A stretch of DNA of 47,633 nucleotides from JBAYJY01 sp041664945 (GTDB lineage: Bacteria > UBP15 > UBA6099): assembly GCA_041664945.1 (NCBI GenBank), contig JBAYJY010000013.1, positions 1 through 47,633 on the forward strand, in the 5' to 3' direction. Within the stretch, counting starts at the first letter, position 1. The number at the start of each line of letters is the position of its first letter. Position numbers and translations under genes: made by a program. Below are positions 26,058-33,997 of the stretch, piece after piece. Under the pieces are notes generated by a model. That model saw only the letters and a list, made by a program, of their open reading frames with translations, did no database searches and was not told the DNA's origin.

Positions 26058-26897
26058 CTACTCCTTACTGTCCAGATTGCTGGACAAGCTATCTGCGGCT
26101 TCCGTTATTATAGTGGAGCCCTTTGGGATACGCACCAGTATCTCAAGATAATCCTCAGTTTCGCGTTCTATCATATCGGCTTTGCCGCCGGCTGATTTGA
26201 TTTCCTTCAGAACCTTCTTCACGGCATTGAAATAGATTCTCGAATCTTGAAAATATTTGGTGATCGACTGCTTGCGGGGTTTCTTTATCTTGTCGCCGGT
26301 AAGTATGCCCTGAACGAGCTTCTCCGTTTGTCTGACCGACAGCGAATCTCTTATGATCTGCAGGATGACCTCGTGCATCATATCCTTGTTCGGCAAACCC
26401 AGAAGAGCGCGTCCGTGGCCCGCGGTGATTTTTCCCTCTATAAGCATGTTCTTCAGGTCACCTGGAAGGTCGAGCAGCCTGAGGGTGTTGGAGACGTAGG
26501 GTCTGCTCTTACCGATCTTGGCAGCGATGTCATCTTGCGATAAACCGAATTGCTTCTTCAGTATGCTGAATGCCACCGCCTCTTCGATACTGTTGAGGTC
26601 TTTTCGTTGAAGGTTTTCGATTAAACTAACCTCTGCAACATCTACCCCATCGATGTCTAAAACAACGGCCGGAATCTCTGTTAGACCTGCTTCCTTGCTC
26701 GCCTTCAGTCTTCTCTCGCCGGATATCAATTGATAGAAGTCTTTTCCCTTTCTAACAATGATGGGCTGTATAACGCCATGAACTTTGATAGATTCACTAA
26801 GCTCTTTTATGCTTTCCTGATTGAAGTCATTCCTCGGCTGAAACGGATTGGGTTTCAGCGAATCTACATTAACCATTATCAATTCTCTATCTGACAT
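26058..26897 (-). CDS. Second ParB-family protein, Noc-like
   Basis: ParB/Noc-family protein of 279 residues from the ATG at 26897, preceded by a perfect GGAGG five bases upstream. It has CTP-binding motifs GERRLKA (60-66) and ENLQRKD (94-100) and a helix-turn-helix (SQDDIAAKIGKSRPYVSNTL, about 120-139). Its C-terminus differs from the neighbour: it ends in a DYLEILVRIPK-type strand followed by a short tail, which recalls Noc-type proteins. It also sits directly after rsmG, the position of noc in Bacillus. Noc binds its own sites and blocks division over the nucleoid. No exact Bacillus Noc site was seen in the window. It could instead be a duplicated ParB with altered specificity. Confidence 0.85.
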   Translation of the reverse strand: MSDRELIMVNVDSLKPNPFQPRNDFNQESIKELSESIKVHGVIQPIIVRKGKDFYQLISGERRLKASKEAGLTEIPAVVLDIDGVDVAEVSLIENLQRKDLNSIEEAVAFSILKKQFGLSQDDIAAKIGKSRPYVSNTLRLLDLPGDLKNMLIEGKITAGHGRALLGLPNKDMMHEVILQIIRDSLSVRQTEKLVQGILTGDKIKKPRKQSITKYFQDSRIYFNAVKKVLKEIKSAGGKADMIERETEDYLEILVRIPKGSTIITEAADSLSSNLDSKE

Positions 26898-26941
26898 ACG
26901 AGCCTCCAAGGTTATATTTTCGTCAAATCACTCGTTAATGT

Positions 26942-26947
26942 ATTATA
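26942..26947 (-). promoter_or_regulatory. -10 box of the parB-pair promoter
   Basis: Perfect TATAAT on the minus strand about 45 bases upstream of the Noc-like start codon; a weak TTTACT-like -35 lies 19 bases upstream. Confidence 0.5.
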
Positions 26948-27210
26948 CAATATTACGCCAATATAAAGTAAAGCGCTAAAATAAGAAAAATATTTATCTT
27001 AATTACGCAGAAGCACGTAAACCACATTTAATCACCGCAAACATTACTAATAAACAGACCAAAACGTGACGTGCGTTATAGTTTATGCGGAAAAGAAGGA
27101 TGCGGAGCCGCTTGAAAAGAATAAAAAGCAGCGAGCAATTGGTCTAAAATAAGGAGATTAAATCACCGGCAAATAGTAAAAAGCGAGTAAATAAAAAGAG
27201 AATGCAGAAC

Positions 27211-27224
27211 GTTTCACGTGAAAC
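27211..27224. promoter_or_regulatory. parS site 1
   Basis: GTTTCACGTGAAAC, a perfect 14-base palindrome matching the core of the conserved bacterial parS (TGTTTCACGTGAAACA); the right flank also matches. Binding site for the adjacent ParB. Confidence 0.93.
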
Positions 27225-27299
27225 AAGATGAATAAGGGGAAACGATGAATTCAAGAAGGATGCTTAAGGAATCTTTGAATACAACGTATAAATAGTAAG

Positions 27300-28043
27300 C
27301 TATAGAGGTCTTTTAAAAGGAACGCCCGTGTTTCTGGGGTATATTTCAGGGGTTTTAGAAGTTTTCTTTATTATTAGAAGTTTTCTAAGTGGATCTTCCG
27401 GCCTAATTCTATAATCATATTCTGAAAATATTTCGCCGCCGCACTTAAAAAGTGCATTTTCAGCGGATTTAAGCTCATCAGATGACGAGGAAGTTTTATA
27501 GAAAATGGCTTTCCCGCCGATTTTCAGTAATGGAAGCGAAAGTTCTAAAAGAATTGGTAAAGAGGCCAGCGCTCTGGATACAACCTTATCAGCAGTTCCC
27601 CGGAGTCCGGTCTTTGCAATAGCTTCTGCCCGCACGTTTTCAACGCTAACCTGTTTCAGATTAAGTGATTCGGCAAGAACTGATTGGAAATTTGCTTTTT
27701 TGGCGATAGATTCGACAGAAATAAGGGAAATCGAAGGAAAACATATCTTTATTGGCAGGCCAGGAAAGCCGGCTCCTGACCCAATATCGACTAAAACATC
27801 GTTTTCATCGACATTGACAGCCTTGAACACGGAAAGTGAGTCTAAAACATGCCTGTAAAGGAATTCCTTAAAGGAATCATCGGCCACAAGATTGACATTT
27901 AGATTATATGCTTTGAGAGAAAGGTAGTAAACATGCAAAGCATGCGCCATTTGAGAGCAGTTTGCCGTTTCAGGCAAATACTTAATTATTTCATGAGCGA
28001 TCTCTTGTTCCTGAGCAGCATTTTCCTGAGGATTGCCATTCAT
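27300..28043 (-). CDS. rsmG: 16S rRNA (guanine-527-N7) methyltransferase RsmG
   Basis: SAM-dependent methyltransferase modifying G527 of 16S rRNA, 247 residues. The Rossmann SAM-binding loop VDIGSGAGFPGLPI (about 99-112), the preceding family segment FLYRHVLDSL, and the VSRALASLP region mark RsmG (formerly GidB). The C-terminus is about 20 residues longer than many homologues. It lies 122 bases after mnmG on the same strand in the common mnmE-mnmG-rsmG order. No strong ribosome site precedes the ATG. Confidence 0.95.
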   Translation of the reverse strand: MNGNPQENAAQEQEIAHEIIKYLPETANCSQMAHALHVYYLSLKAYNLNVNLVADDSFKEFLYRHVLDSLSVFKAVNVDENDVLVDIGSGAGFPGLPIKICFPSISLISVESIAKKANFQSVLAESLNLKQVSVENVRAEAIAKTGLRGTADKVVSRALASLPILLELSLPLLKIGGKAIFYKTSSSSDELKSAENALFKCGGEIFSEYDYRIRPEDPLRKLLIIKKTSKTPEIYPRNTGVPFKRPL

Positions 28044-28165
28044 AATGATAATTACAACCTACTAATTTGGGATTGAGACCGAAATGAGCCTCGAAATATA
28101 CTATTAATTAATTAAGTCATTTCCACATAATATCGCGTTTATTGTAAAACGAAAAGCTTTGGAAG

Positions 28166-30040
28166 TTACGTTTGTCTCGATGCCTTCTCCCTTTTGATAA
28201 AGTAGATAAGGGTCGTAACATCAGCGGGTGAAATACCTGAAATGCGAGAAGCTTGACCGACCGAGATTGGCATGATTGCCTTAAACTTAAGTCTTGCCTC
28301 AGTAGTGATGTTGTGGAGCAAATCGTAGTCGAAGTCGCTTTTAATTCGGATATCCTCAAAGCGTCTGAAGTCTTCAATTTGCTTCGTCTGTCTTTTTATA
28401 TAGCCTTCGTATTTAATTTCGATGGCGACACGATTCTTGATTTCATCGTCATCGATAGGTATAAAATCCGGATTCAATAAGGCGAGGGAATCATATTCTA
28501 CTTCAGGGGATTTAAGGGCATGGTAGAGTGATTTGCTTAGAAGTGAGGCAAAGGCTGGCTTATCATTTGGTTTCACGTGAAACGAATTTAAGCGTTCCAT
28601 TTCCAAAGCCAATATTTCCTGCTTCTCAAGAATGGAGTTATATTGAGATTCGTTTAATAATCCGTATTCGTAGCCATATTTGCAGAGTCTCGTGTCCGAA
28701 TTATCGAAGCGTATGGACAAACGATATTCGGCTCTCGATGTGAACAGCCTATATGGCTCATTGGTGCCCTTAGTCACAAGATCATCAATAAGAACGCCGG
28801 TATAGCCTTCGTCGCGTCCGATGATTAAAGGCTTCAAACCCAGTATGGACGCGGCCGCATTGAGTCCGGCCACGATGCCTTGAGCGGCTGCCTCTTCGTA
28901 TCCACTGGTGCCGTTTATCTGCCCCGCGAGGTATAAATTCGCGACTATTTTCGTCTCAAGAGTCGGATTAAGCTGAGTCGGGAAGACAAAGTCATATTCT
29001 ATTGCATATCCCGGTCTCATTATCTCGACGCTCTCCAAGCCTGGTATTGAGTTGATAAATTCCTGTTGAACGTCAATTGGCAGACTTGTCGAAAGACCCT
29101 GCATGTAAATTTCGTTGGTATCGAATCCTTCATGTTCGAGGAAGATCGGGTGTTGAAGCCGGTCTGGAAACTTGTTTATCTTATCCTCAATCGAAGGGCA
29201 GTATCGGGGGCCGACTCCTTCGATCTGACCCGAGAAAAGAGGCGCACGATGAAAATTGTTCCGGATGATATCATGAGTGCGTTCAGTGGTGTGAGTCACC
29301 CAGCATGAGCGTTGAACCGGCCTAACGACCTTCTTTGAAAAGAAGGAGAAGGTAAGTGGTCTGAAGGTAGGCTTTTGCTCTTTGCATTGGCTGAAATCGA
29401 TTTGTTTGGAATTGACACGCGCTACAGTGCCGGTCTTAAGTCGACCGACTTCGATGCCTGATTCCTTGAGAGAGTCGGTCAACCCAATTGCTGGAAACTC
29501 GCCGAGTCGACCGGCCGGGAACCTCTTTTCGCCGATATGGATGATCCCATTGAGGAAGGTGCCTGACGTAATGATAACTGCATCTGAGTAAAATCGTTCC
29601 CCAGTGTCAATTTCGACTCCTGCCGCGTGATTTCCGTGCGTAATGAGCTTTACTGTCATCCCCTGCCTAAGAGAAAGGCAATTCTGTAATTCAAGAATGT
29701 GTTTTAATCGGAATTGATATTGTTTTTTATCGACTTGGGCGCGGAGCGCCTGAACTGCCGGCCCCTTGCTTGTATTAAGCATCCTGATATGAATGTATGT
29801 TTCATCGGTGTTGCGAGCCATCTCGCCGCCGAGCGCGTCGATCTCCCGGACGAGATGTCCTTTGCCGGGACCGCCGATGCTTGGGTTGCAAGGTAACAAG
29901 CCGATTGTATCCAAATTAATAGATAAGAGAAGGGTCTTCAGGCCGAGTTTGGAGGTGGCGAGAGCAGCCTCGATGCCTGCATGGCCGGCTCCGACGACAA
30001 TAACGTGAAAAGCGCTCTGTGTTTTAATGTGTGTTATCAT
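28166..30040 (-). CDS. mnmG: tRNA uridine-34 modification enzyme MnmG
   Basis: FAD-dependent partner of MnmE that installs the carboxymethylaminomethyl group at U34 of certain tRNAs, 624 residues, normal length. The FAD-binding GAGHAG is at 17-22, the family motif CNPSIGGPGKGHLVREIDALGG starts near 51, and the GYEEAAAQGIVAGLNAA motif and C-terminal helical domain (SGISPADVTTLIYFI) are present. Its ATG overlaps the mnmE stop codon by four bases (ATGA), indicating translational coupling. The coding sequence contains a perfect parS site at 28570-28583, read as Phe-His-Val-Lys. Confidence 0.97.
   Translation of the reverse strand: MITHIKTQSAFHVIVVGAGHAGIEAALATSKLGLKTLLLSINLDTIGLLPCNPSIGGPGKGHLVREIDALGGEMARNTDETYIHIRMLNTSKGPAVQALRAQVDKKQYQFRLKHILELQNCLSLRQGMTVKLITHGNHAAGVEIDTGERFYSDAVIITSGTFLNGIIHIGEKRFPAGRLGEFPAIGLTDSLKESGIEVGRLKTGTVARVNSKQIDFSQCKEQKPTFRPLTFSFFSKKVVRPVQRSCWVTHTTERTHDIIRNNFHRAPLFSGQIEGVGPRYCPSIEDKINKFPDRLQHPIFLEHEGFDTNEIYMQGLSTSLPIDVQQEFINSIPGLESVEIMRPGYAIEYDFVFPTQLNPTLETKIVANLYLAGQINGTSGYEEAAAQGIVAGLNAAASILGLKPLIIGRDEGYTGVLIDDLVTKGTNEPYRLFTSRAEYRLSIRFDNSDTRLCKYGYEYGLLNESQYNSILEKQEILALEMERLNSFHVKPNDKPAFASLLSKSLYHALKSPEVEYDSLALLNPDFIPIDDDEIKNRVAIEIKYEGYIKRQTKQIEDFRRFEDIRIKSDFDYDLLHNITTEARLKFKAIMPISVGQASRISGISPADVTTLIYFIKREKASRQT
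28570..28583. promoter_or_regulatory. parS site 2, inside mnmG
   Basis: GTTTCACGTGAAAC again, identical to site 1 over all 14 bases and 1.36 kb from it. It encodes Phe-His-Val-Lys within the C-terminal third of MnmG, so both protein and ParB-binding constraints apply. Confidence 0.9.
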
Positions 30041-31464
30041 TTACCAACGCAAAAATTTTCAAAAATAGAAGAAATAACATCTTCAGAAGTTGTTTCCCCG
30101 GTAATTTTGCCGAGTGAATCAGCGGCCTCTTTAATGTCTATGGCAAGAATATCATCAGGGACAGAAAAAACGTTTTTAATGCAGTGAGAAAGGCTGCTTA
30201 ATGCGGCATCAAGAAGACTGCGATGTCGTAAGTTAAGTATTATTGAATCCGGAGAGAACCGGGAGCGTGAATCAGCGAACTCATTGAGACGGTCATATAA
30301 GGATTTAAGGCCTTCGCCCGTAAGAGAAGACACAAAAGTGGGCTGACTGGACGCAAAACGCGCGGACAACAAAGATATATCTAAGCATCTTTGAAGATCA
30401 TATTTGGTCACAATGGGTAAGCAGAAAGAAGAAGCAGTTTCAATTGCTTCCAGCACTGAATCATCGTCAGAGGACCAGGAGCAGGAGCCATCGAATAGAG
30501 CGAGGACGATATCGGCTGATTTCAGGAACGTGTGCGTTCTGCGGACACCTTCAGCTTCGATCGTGTTTTCGGAAACGGTGATGCCTGCTGTGTCCATAAG
30601 AAGGAAATCAAAGCCGCCGATGGCGATATAGTCGCCGACGAGGTCGCGGGTAGTGCCGGGAATATCGCTGACAATGACGCGATCTTTGCCGAGCAGTCGG
30701 TTCATGAGACTGGATTTGCCGACATTGGGCTTGCCGATAATAGCGACTTTAAGACTGTCATTAGAGAGTCGGACGGAATCGGCTGAATTAATGATATTAT
30801 TGAGGCCGTCAATGGCGCCAAGAATGATGGCCTGCATATCCTCGCGTGAAAATTGCGAGGAATGATCGTCAGAAAATTCGATAGCGACTTCAATGTTAGC
30901 CAGCAGATCGATGAGTTTGCGCCGCAGGGATTTAACCGGGGAACTTAAAGAACCGTCGAGTTGGCGGACGGCGGCATCGAGGTAGTTGCGGTTGCGTGCG
31001 TTGACAACGCAGAGGACGGATTCAGCCTGTGCGAGGTCGAGTTTTCCGTTTAGAAAAGCGCGGCATGTGAACTCGCCGGGTTGAGCCGGCGAAGCGCCGG
31101 CGGCGGAAAGCAGATCGAGGATTTCGCGAGTGACAAGAAGCCCGCCATGGCAGAAAATTTCAATAACATCCTCTCCGGTGTAAGAATTGGGAGCGGGATA
31201 AAACACAATTGTGGCCTGATCGACCCTACGACCGTCTTTCGGGTCCGAGATGAAGCCAAGAGTCATTGTTCTGGGATTTGGCGGGAAATCAGCATTTTTG
31301 GCCGCAGGCGTGAAGATTTTTGCTGAAATCGAAACGGATTCCGGGCCGGATAACCTTATAACCCCGATAGCGCCGGCAGCTCTTGGCGAGGCGACAGCAG
31401 CAATAGTATTCTCAGGTGCGCCAAAAGAATCAATAGCGCTGGATAATTTGTCATGTGTGCTCAT
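30037..31464 (-). CDS. mnmE: tRNA modification GTPase MnmE
   Basis: GTPase that works with MnmG on wobble uridine 34, 475 residues. A folate-binding N-terminal domain (about 18-135, with SYTGEDVIEIFCHGG) is followed by helical and G domains: G1 GKPNVGKS (244-251), GTTRD (270-274), DTAG (291-294). The conserved C-terminal FCVGK carries the cysteine (Cys472) required for modification. The TTSEDVISSIFENF segment before it is typical. It is first in the mnmE-mnmG-rsmG-parB-parB series and overlaps mnmG by four bases. Base composition of the whole block is lower in G+C than the genes to its right. Confidence 0.97.
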   Translation of the reverse strand: MSTHDKLSSAIDSFGAPENTIAAVASPRAAGAIGVIRLSGPESVSISAKIFTPAAKNADFPPNPRTMTLGFISDPKDGRRVDQATIVFYPAPNSYTGEDVIEIFCHGGLLVTREILDLLSAAGASPAQPGEFTCRAFLNGKLDLAQAESVLCVVNARNRNYLDAAVRQLDGSLSSPVKSLRRKLIDLLANIEVAIEFSDDHSSQFSREDMQAIILGAIDGLNNIINSADSVRLSNDSLKVAIIGKPNVGKSSLMNRLLGKDRVIVSDIPGTTRDLVGDYIAIGGFDFLLMDTAGITVSENTIEAEGVRRTHTFLKSADIVLALFDGSCSWSSDDDSVLEAIETASSFCLPIVTKYDLQRCLDISLLSARFASSQPTFVSSLTGEGLKSLYDRLNEFADSRSRFSPDSIILNLRHRSLLDAALSSLSHCIKNVFSVPDDILAIDIKEAADSLGKITGETTSEDVISSIFENFCVGK

Positions 31465-31685
31465 AATTTGCTAACAGCCGCTAAACCGCTATAAAATGCG
31501 AAAAAACAAGTAAAAAAAAGACAACGTGCGCATAAAGGCGGCATAAGCAGCAAATATACTTTAACTTAGAGTGGACTTTGAAAAACGGAGTTGAAAAGTT
31601 AAAAAAGCAACGGTTTAACAACTGTCCACAAAATGAATTATATATAGATAGGAATGTTTTGACAATTGACGATGGAGGAAACGAA

Positions 31686-31754
31686 TTGAGCGCGGATAGC
31701 ATAAGAGAGAGGAGGCGCCGAAGAAAAGAGCGCAATTTGGGAGAAGAAAAGTAA
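31686..31754 (+). CDS. Possible 22-residue Arg-rich peptide
   Basis: A TTG start preceded by GGAGG with a seven-base spacing opens a frame of 22 codons with five consecutive Arg (SIRERRRRRKERNLGEEK). A TTGACA hexamer lies just upstream (about 31657). The signals are good but the frame is short and no family is known, so it may be chance. Confidence 0.2.
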   Translation: MSADSIRERRRRRKERNLGEEK

Positions 31755-31794
31755 CAAATTAAGAGGGTCGGACGGTACAAAACAAAAACCGGTA

Positions 31795-31803
31795 TGATAT
31801 AAT
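31795..31803 (+). promoter_or_regulatory. Extended -10 promoter of the HTH/coiled-coil gene
   Basis: TGATATAAT: a perfect TATAAT (31798-31803) with an extended TG element, about 55 bases upstream of the ATG at 31858. The -35 region is poor. Confidence 0.55.
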
Positions 31804-31857
31804 GTGCGGAATTAGCGCTTGGAAAAGCAGGCAATAAACAGGGAGCGGCGGTCGCAT

Positions 31858-32781
31858 ATGGAACACGAATTGATGACGTTGAAGGACATCGCGCAAATGC
31901 TGGGGCTTCCGGAGAGCACGTTGAGGAAGTACAGGGACGCATATCCTCAAAGCGTGCCGTATGTGGGGTCGGGACGGGAGAGGCGATACCGGGAGGATGC
32001 GGTAGAGGTGTTCAAGGCGATAAGGGACTGCCGAGTTGACAGGCATTTATCGTGGGAGGATACGGAGCGCGAGTTGGTGAGTCGTTTTCCGGTGAATGCG
32101 GATGCGCTTGGGAAGAAAGCGGCGGTAAGCGAAGCCGAGGCTAACGTATTTCTCGAGAAGCTGGAGAAAGCGGTGAGGCAACTGACGTCGCAGGGAGAAC
32201 GGCAGGAGTTTGTGGCGTCGACGCTTGCGAGCGAGTTATTGAACATGAAGAAAGCCGTGGAGAAACTGTCGCCGATACAAGATGATCTGAAGGCGGTGCG
32301 GCAGGCGACATATAGCTACAACGAGGTGGTGCAGAGGCAGCATAAGGAAGGGCAGCGGAGCGCGATGCAGATAATGGAGGCGATTGCGGCGATACAGGGA
32401 GCGCTTCATTTCATGCCGGACGAGATAGCGAGAGCGGCAGCGCCAGCGAAGGCGGAGGCGGTTCCGGCCGCGCAATTGAAGGTTCCGGCTCCCGCTCTGA
32501 TAATTTCGGAATCTGCGGCTGGCGACAAGGAATCCGAGACGATAGCTCGGCTGCGCGAGAAGCTGAAGGAAAAAGAGTTGGAGACTGAGAAGTTCCGCGA
32601 GTTGTACGTGAGGGCGAAGCGGGAGATAGACCGTTTGCGCGATGAGTTGAAGAAGAAGACGGTGGAGGAAATATACGGTCAGAAGAGGCAGGTGGAAGCG
32701 GACATGCCGGACTCGCGGGAGGATCTCGACGGCGCGCGCGGGGGAAAGCTGTTTTTCAGGGGCAAAAAGAAGAAGCCGTAG
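31858..32781 (+). CDS. MerR-like HTH protein with long coiled coil
   Basis: Protein of 307 residues from the ATG at 31858 (GGAG 12 bases upstream); a TTG at 31819 would add 13 residues. A MerR-type helix-turn-helix is at the N-terminus (LKDIAQMLGLPESTLRKYRD, about 7-26, followed by a RRYREDAVEVFKAIR wing). The middle and C-terminal parts are helical and charged, with an Ala/Pro-rich linker (about 195-220) and a strong coiled coil (about 225-265) before a basic tail ending in KKKKP. HTH plus coiled coil recalls RacA-type chromosome-anchoring proteins and DUF3967 proteins, but no effector domain or specific family was recognised. It is followed by pheA after 93 bases. Confidence 0.75.
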   Translation: MEHELMTLKDIAQMLGLPESTLRKYRDAYPQSVPYVGSGRERRYREDAVEVFKAIRDCRVDRHLSWEDTERELVSRFPVNADALGKKAAVSEAEANVFLEKLEKAVRQLTSQGERQEFVASTLASELLNMKKAVEKLSPIQDDLKAVRQATYSYNEVVQRQHKEGQRSAMQIMEAIAAIQGALHFMPDEIARAAAPAKAEAVPAAQLKVPAPALIISESAAGDKESETIARLREKLKEKELETEKFRELYVRAKREIDRLRDELKKKTVEEIYGQKRQVEADMPDSREDLDGARGGKLFFRGKKKKP

Positions 32782-32874
32782 AATTAAAGAAAATGAAACA
32801 TGCGCCGGACAAAGCGGCGGGCGCGCGAAAGCAAGGCGCGAAAATAATAGCTAAAGAGAGACGGGACGAATTCA

Positions 32875-33936
32875 ATGGGCAAGGAAGAGATAAGGCGAAG
32901 GATAGATGAGATAGATGCTGAGACGCTGAAGCTGTTGTCCGAGCGGGCGGGGCTGGCGAAGGAGATCGCGCAGTTCAAGAAGGCGTTTTACGATCCGGCG
33001 CGCGAGCGCGCGATATTCGAGCGGCTGTTCAAGCTGAACGGCGGTCCGCTGAAGGAAGAGCATGTAGCGTCGATATTCCGGGAGATACTGTCTGTGTGCC
33101 GGAGCCTGCAGAAGCCGATGACGGTGGCGTTTCTGGGGCCGCGGGCGACGTTTTCGCACTCGGCGGCGATCGAGCGGTTCGGAACAACGATCATCGAGCA
33201 TCCGTGCGAGGACATAGCGACGGTGTTCGACGAAGTCGAGAAGGATCTTGCGGATTTCGGGGTTGTGCCGTTCGAGAACTCCTCGGAAGGCGTGATCAAT
33301 TATACGATGGACCGGTTCATGATATCGCCGATATTAGTTTGCGGCGAGATCTACAGCGAGATCGCGCAGAATTTGCTGTCGAACGAGGATTCGCTGTCGA
33401 AGGTGACGAAGATATTCACGCAGTACAAGGCGCTTGAGCAGTGCGCGGGATGGATACAGAGGCACGCGCACGGGAAAGACATCGTGCAGGTGGACAGCAC
33501 GGCGCTGGCGGCGCAGAGGGCGTCGAAGACGAAGAACAGCGCGGCGATCGCGAGCCGGCTTGCGGCGGAGATTTACGGGCTGAAGATAATCGAGCGCAGC
33601 ATCGAGGATCACAAGGATAACAAGACGCGCTTTCTGGTGATCGGCAAGGAGCGGATGGCGCGAACCGGGGCCGACAAGACGTCGATTCTGTTTTCGGTGC
33701 GCCACGAGCCGGGCACGCTGTATCGGGCGCTGAAGCCGTTCGAGAAGCACGAGTTGAACATGACGATGATGCAGGCGCGGCCCTCTCGAAAGGGGCCGTG
33801 GGAGTATGTTTTTTTCGTGGATGTCGACGGCCACGAGGAGGACGCGCCGATAAAGAGCACGCTGAAGGAGATGCGCAAGGAAACGATCATACTGAAAACG
33901 ATCGGCTCATATCCGTCGGCGGGCAAAAAGATGTAA
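32875..33936 (+). CDS. pheA: Bifunctional chorismate mutase/prephenate dehydratase (P-protein)
   Basis: Two-step enzyme of phenylalanine biosynthesis: chorismate to prephenate to phenylpyruvate, 353 residues. An AroQ-type chorismate mutase spans about 1-85. The prephenate dehydratase domain (about 82-268) has FLGPRATFSHSAA, VPFENSSEGV and the catalytic TRF at 251-253. A C-terminal ACT domain (about 270-350) includes the Phe-binding region, with QARPSRKGPWEY in place of the usual ESRP motif, so feedback inhibition is likely but the motif is slightly altered. It is followed by the thymidylate-synthase-like gene after 61 bases on the same strand. Confidence 0.95.
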   Translation: MGKEEIRRRIDEIDAETLKLLSERAGLAKEIAQFKKAFYDPARERAIFERLFKLNGGPLKEEHVASIFREILSVCRSLQKPMTVAFLGPRATFSHSAAIERFGTTIIEHPCEDIATVFDEVEKDLADFGVVPFENSSEGVINYTMDRFMISPILVCGEIYSEIAQNLLSNEDSLSKVTKIFTQYKALEQCAGWIQRHAHGKDIVQVDSTALAAQRASKTKNSAAIASRLAAEIYGLKIIERSIEDHKDNKTRFLVIGKERMARTGADKTSILFSVRHEPGTLYRALKPFEKHELNMTMMQARPSRKGPWEYVFFVDVDGHEEDAPIKSTLKEMRKETIILKTIGSYPSAGKKM

Positions 33937-33997
33937 AGTGGTTTGCTAAATAGCAAATACGCAAGGCGAAACGCGAGTTGACGAAAGGCGAAGACAA

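Larger units (their letters stand above)
26898..27299. other. Spacer between rsmG and the Noc-like gene, with parS
   Basis: 402 A+T-rich bases without a gene. It contains the promoter of the ParB pair and a parS site. This is the place where parA would be expected in many genomes, but no frame of useful length exists. Confidence 0.65.
31465..31857. other. Divergent spacer between mnmE and the HTH gene
   Basis: 393 bases serving divergent promoters. It contains an extended -10 promoter for the HTH gene (31795-31803) and a possible 22-codon basic reading frame (31686-31754). No mnmE promoter was recognised with confidence. Confidence 0.5.
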
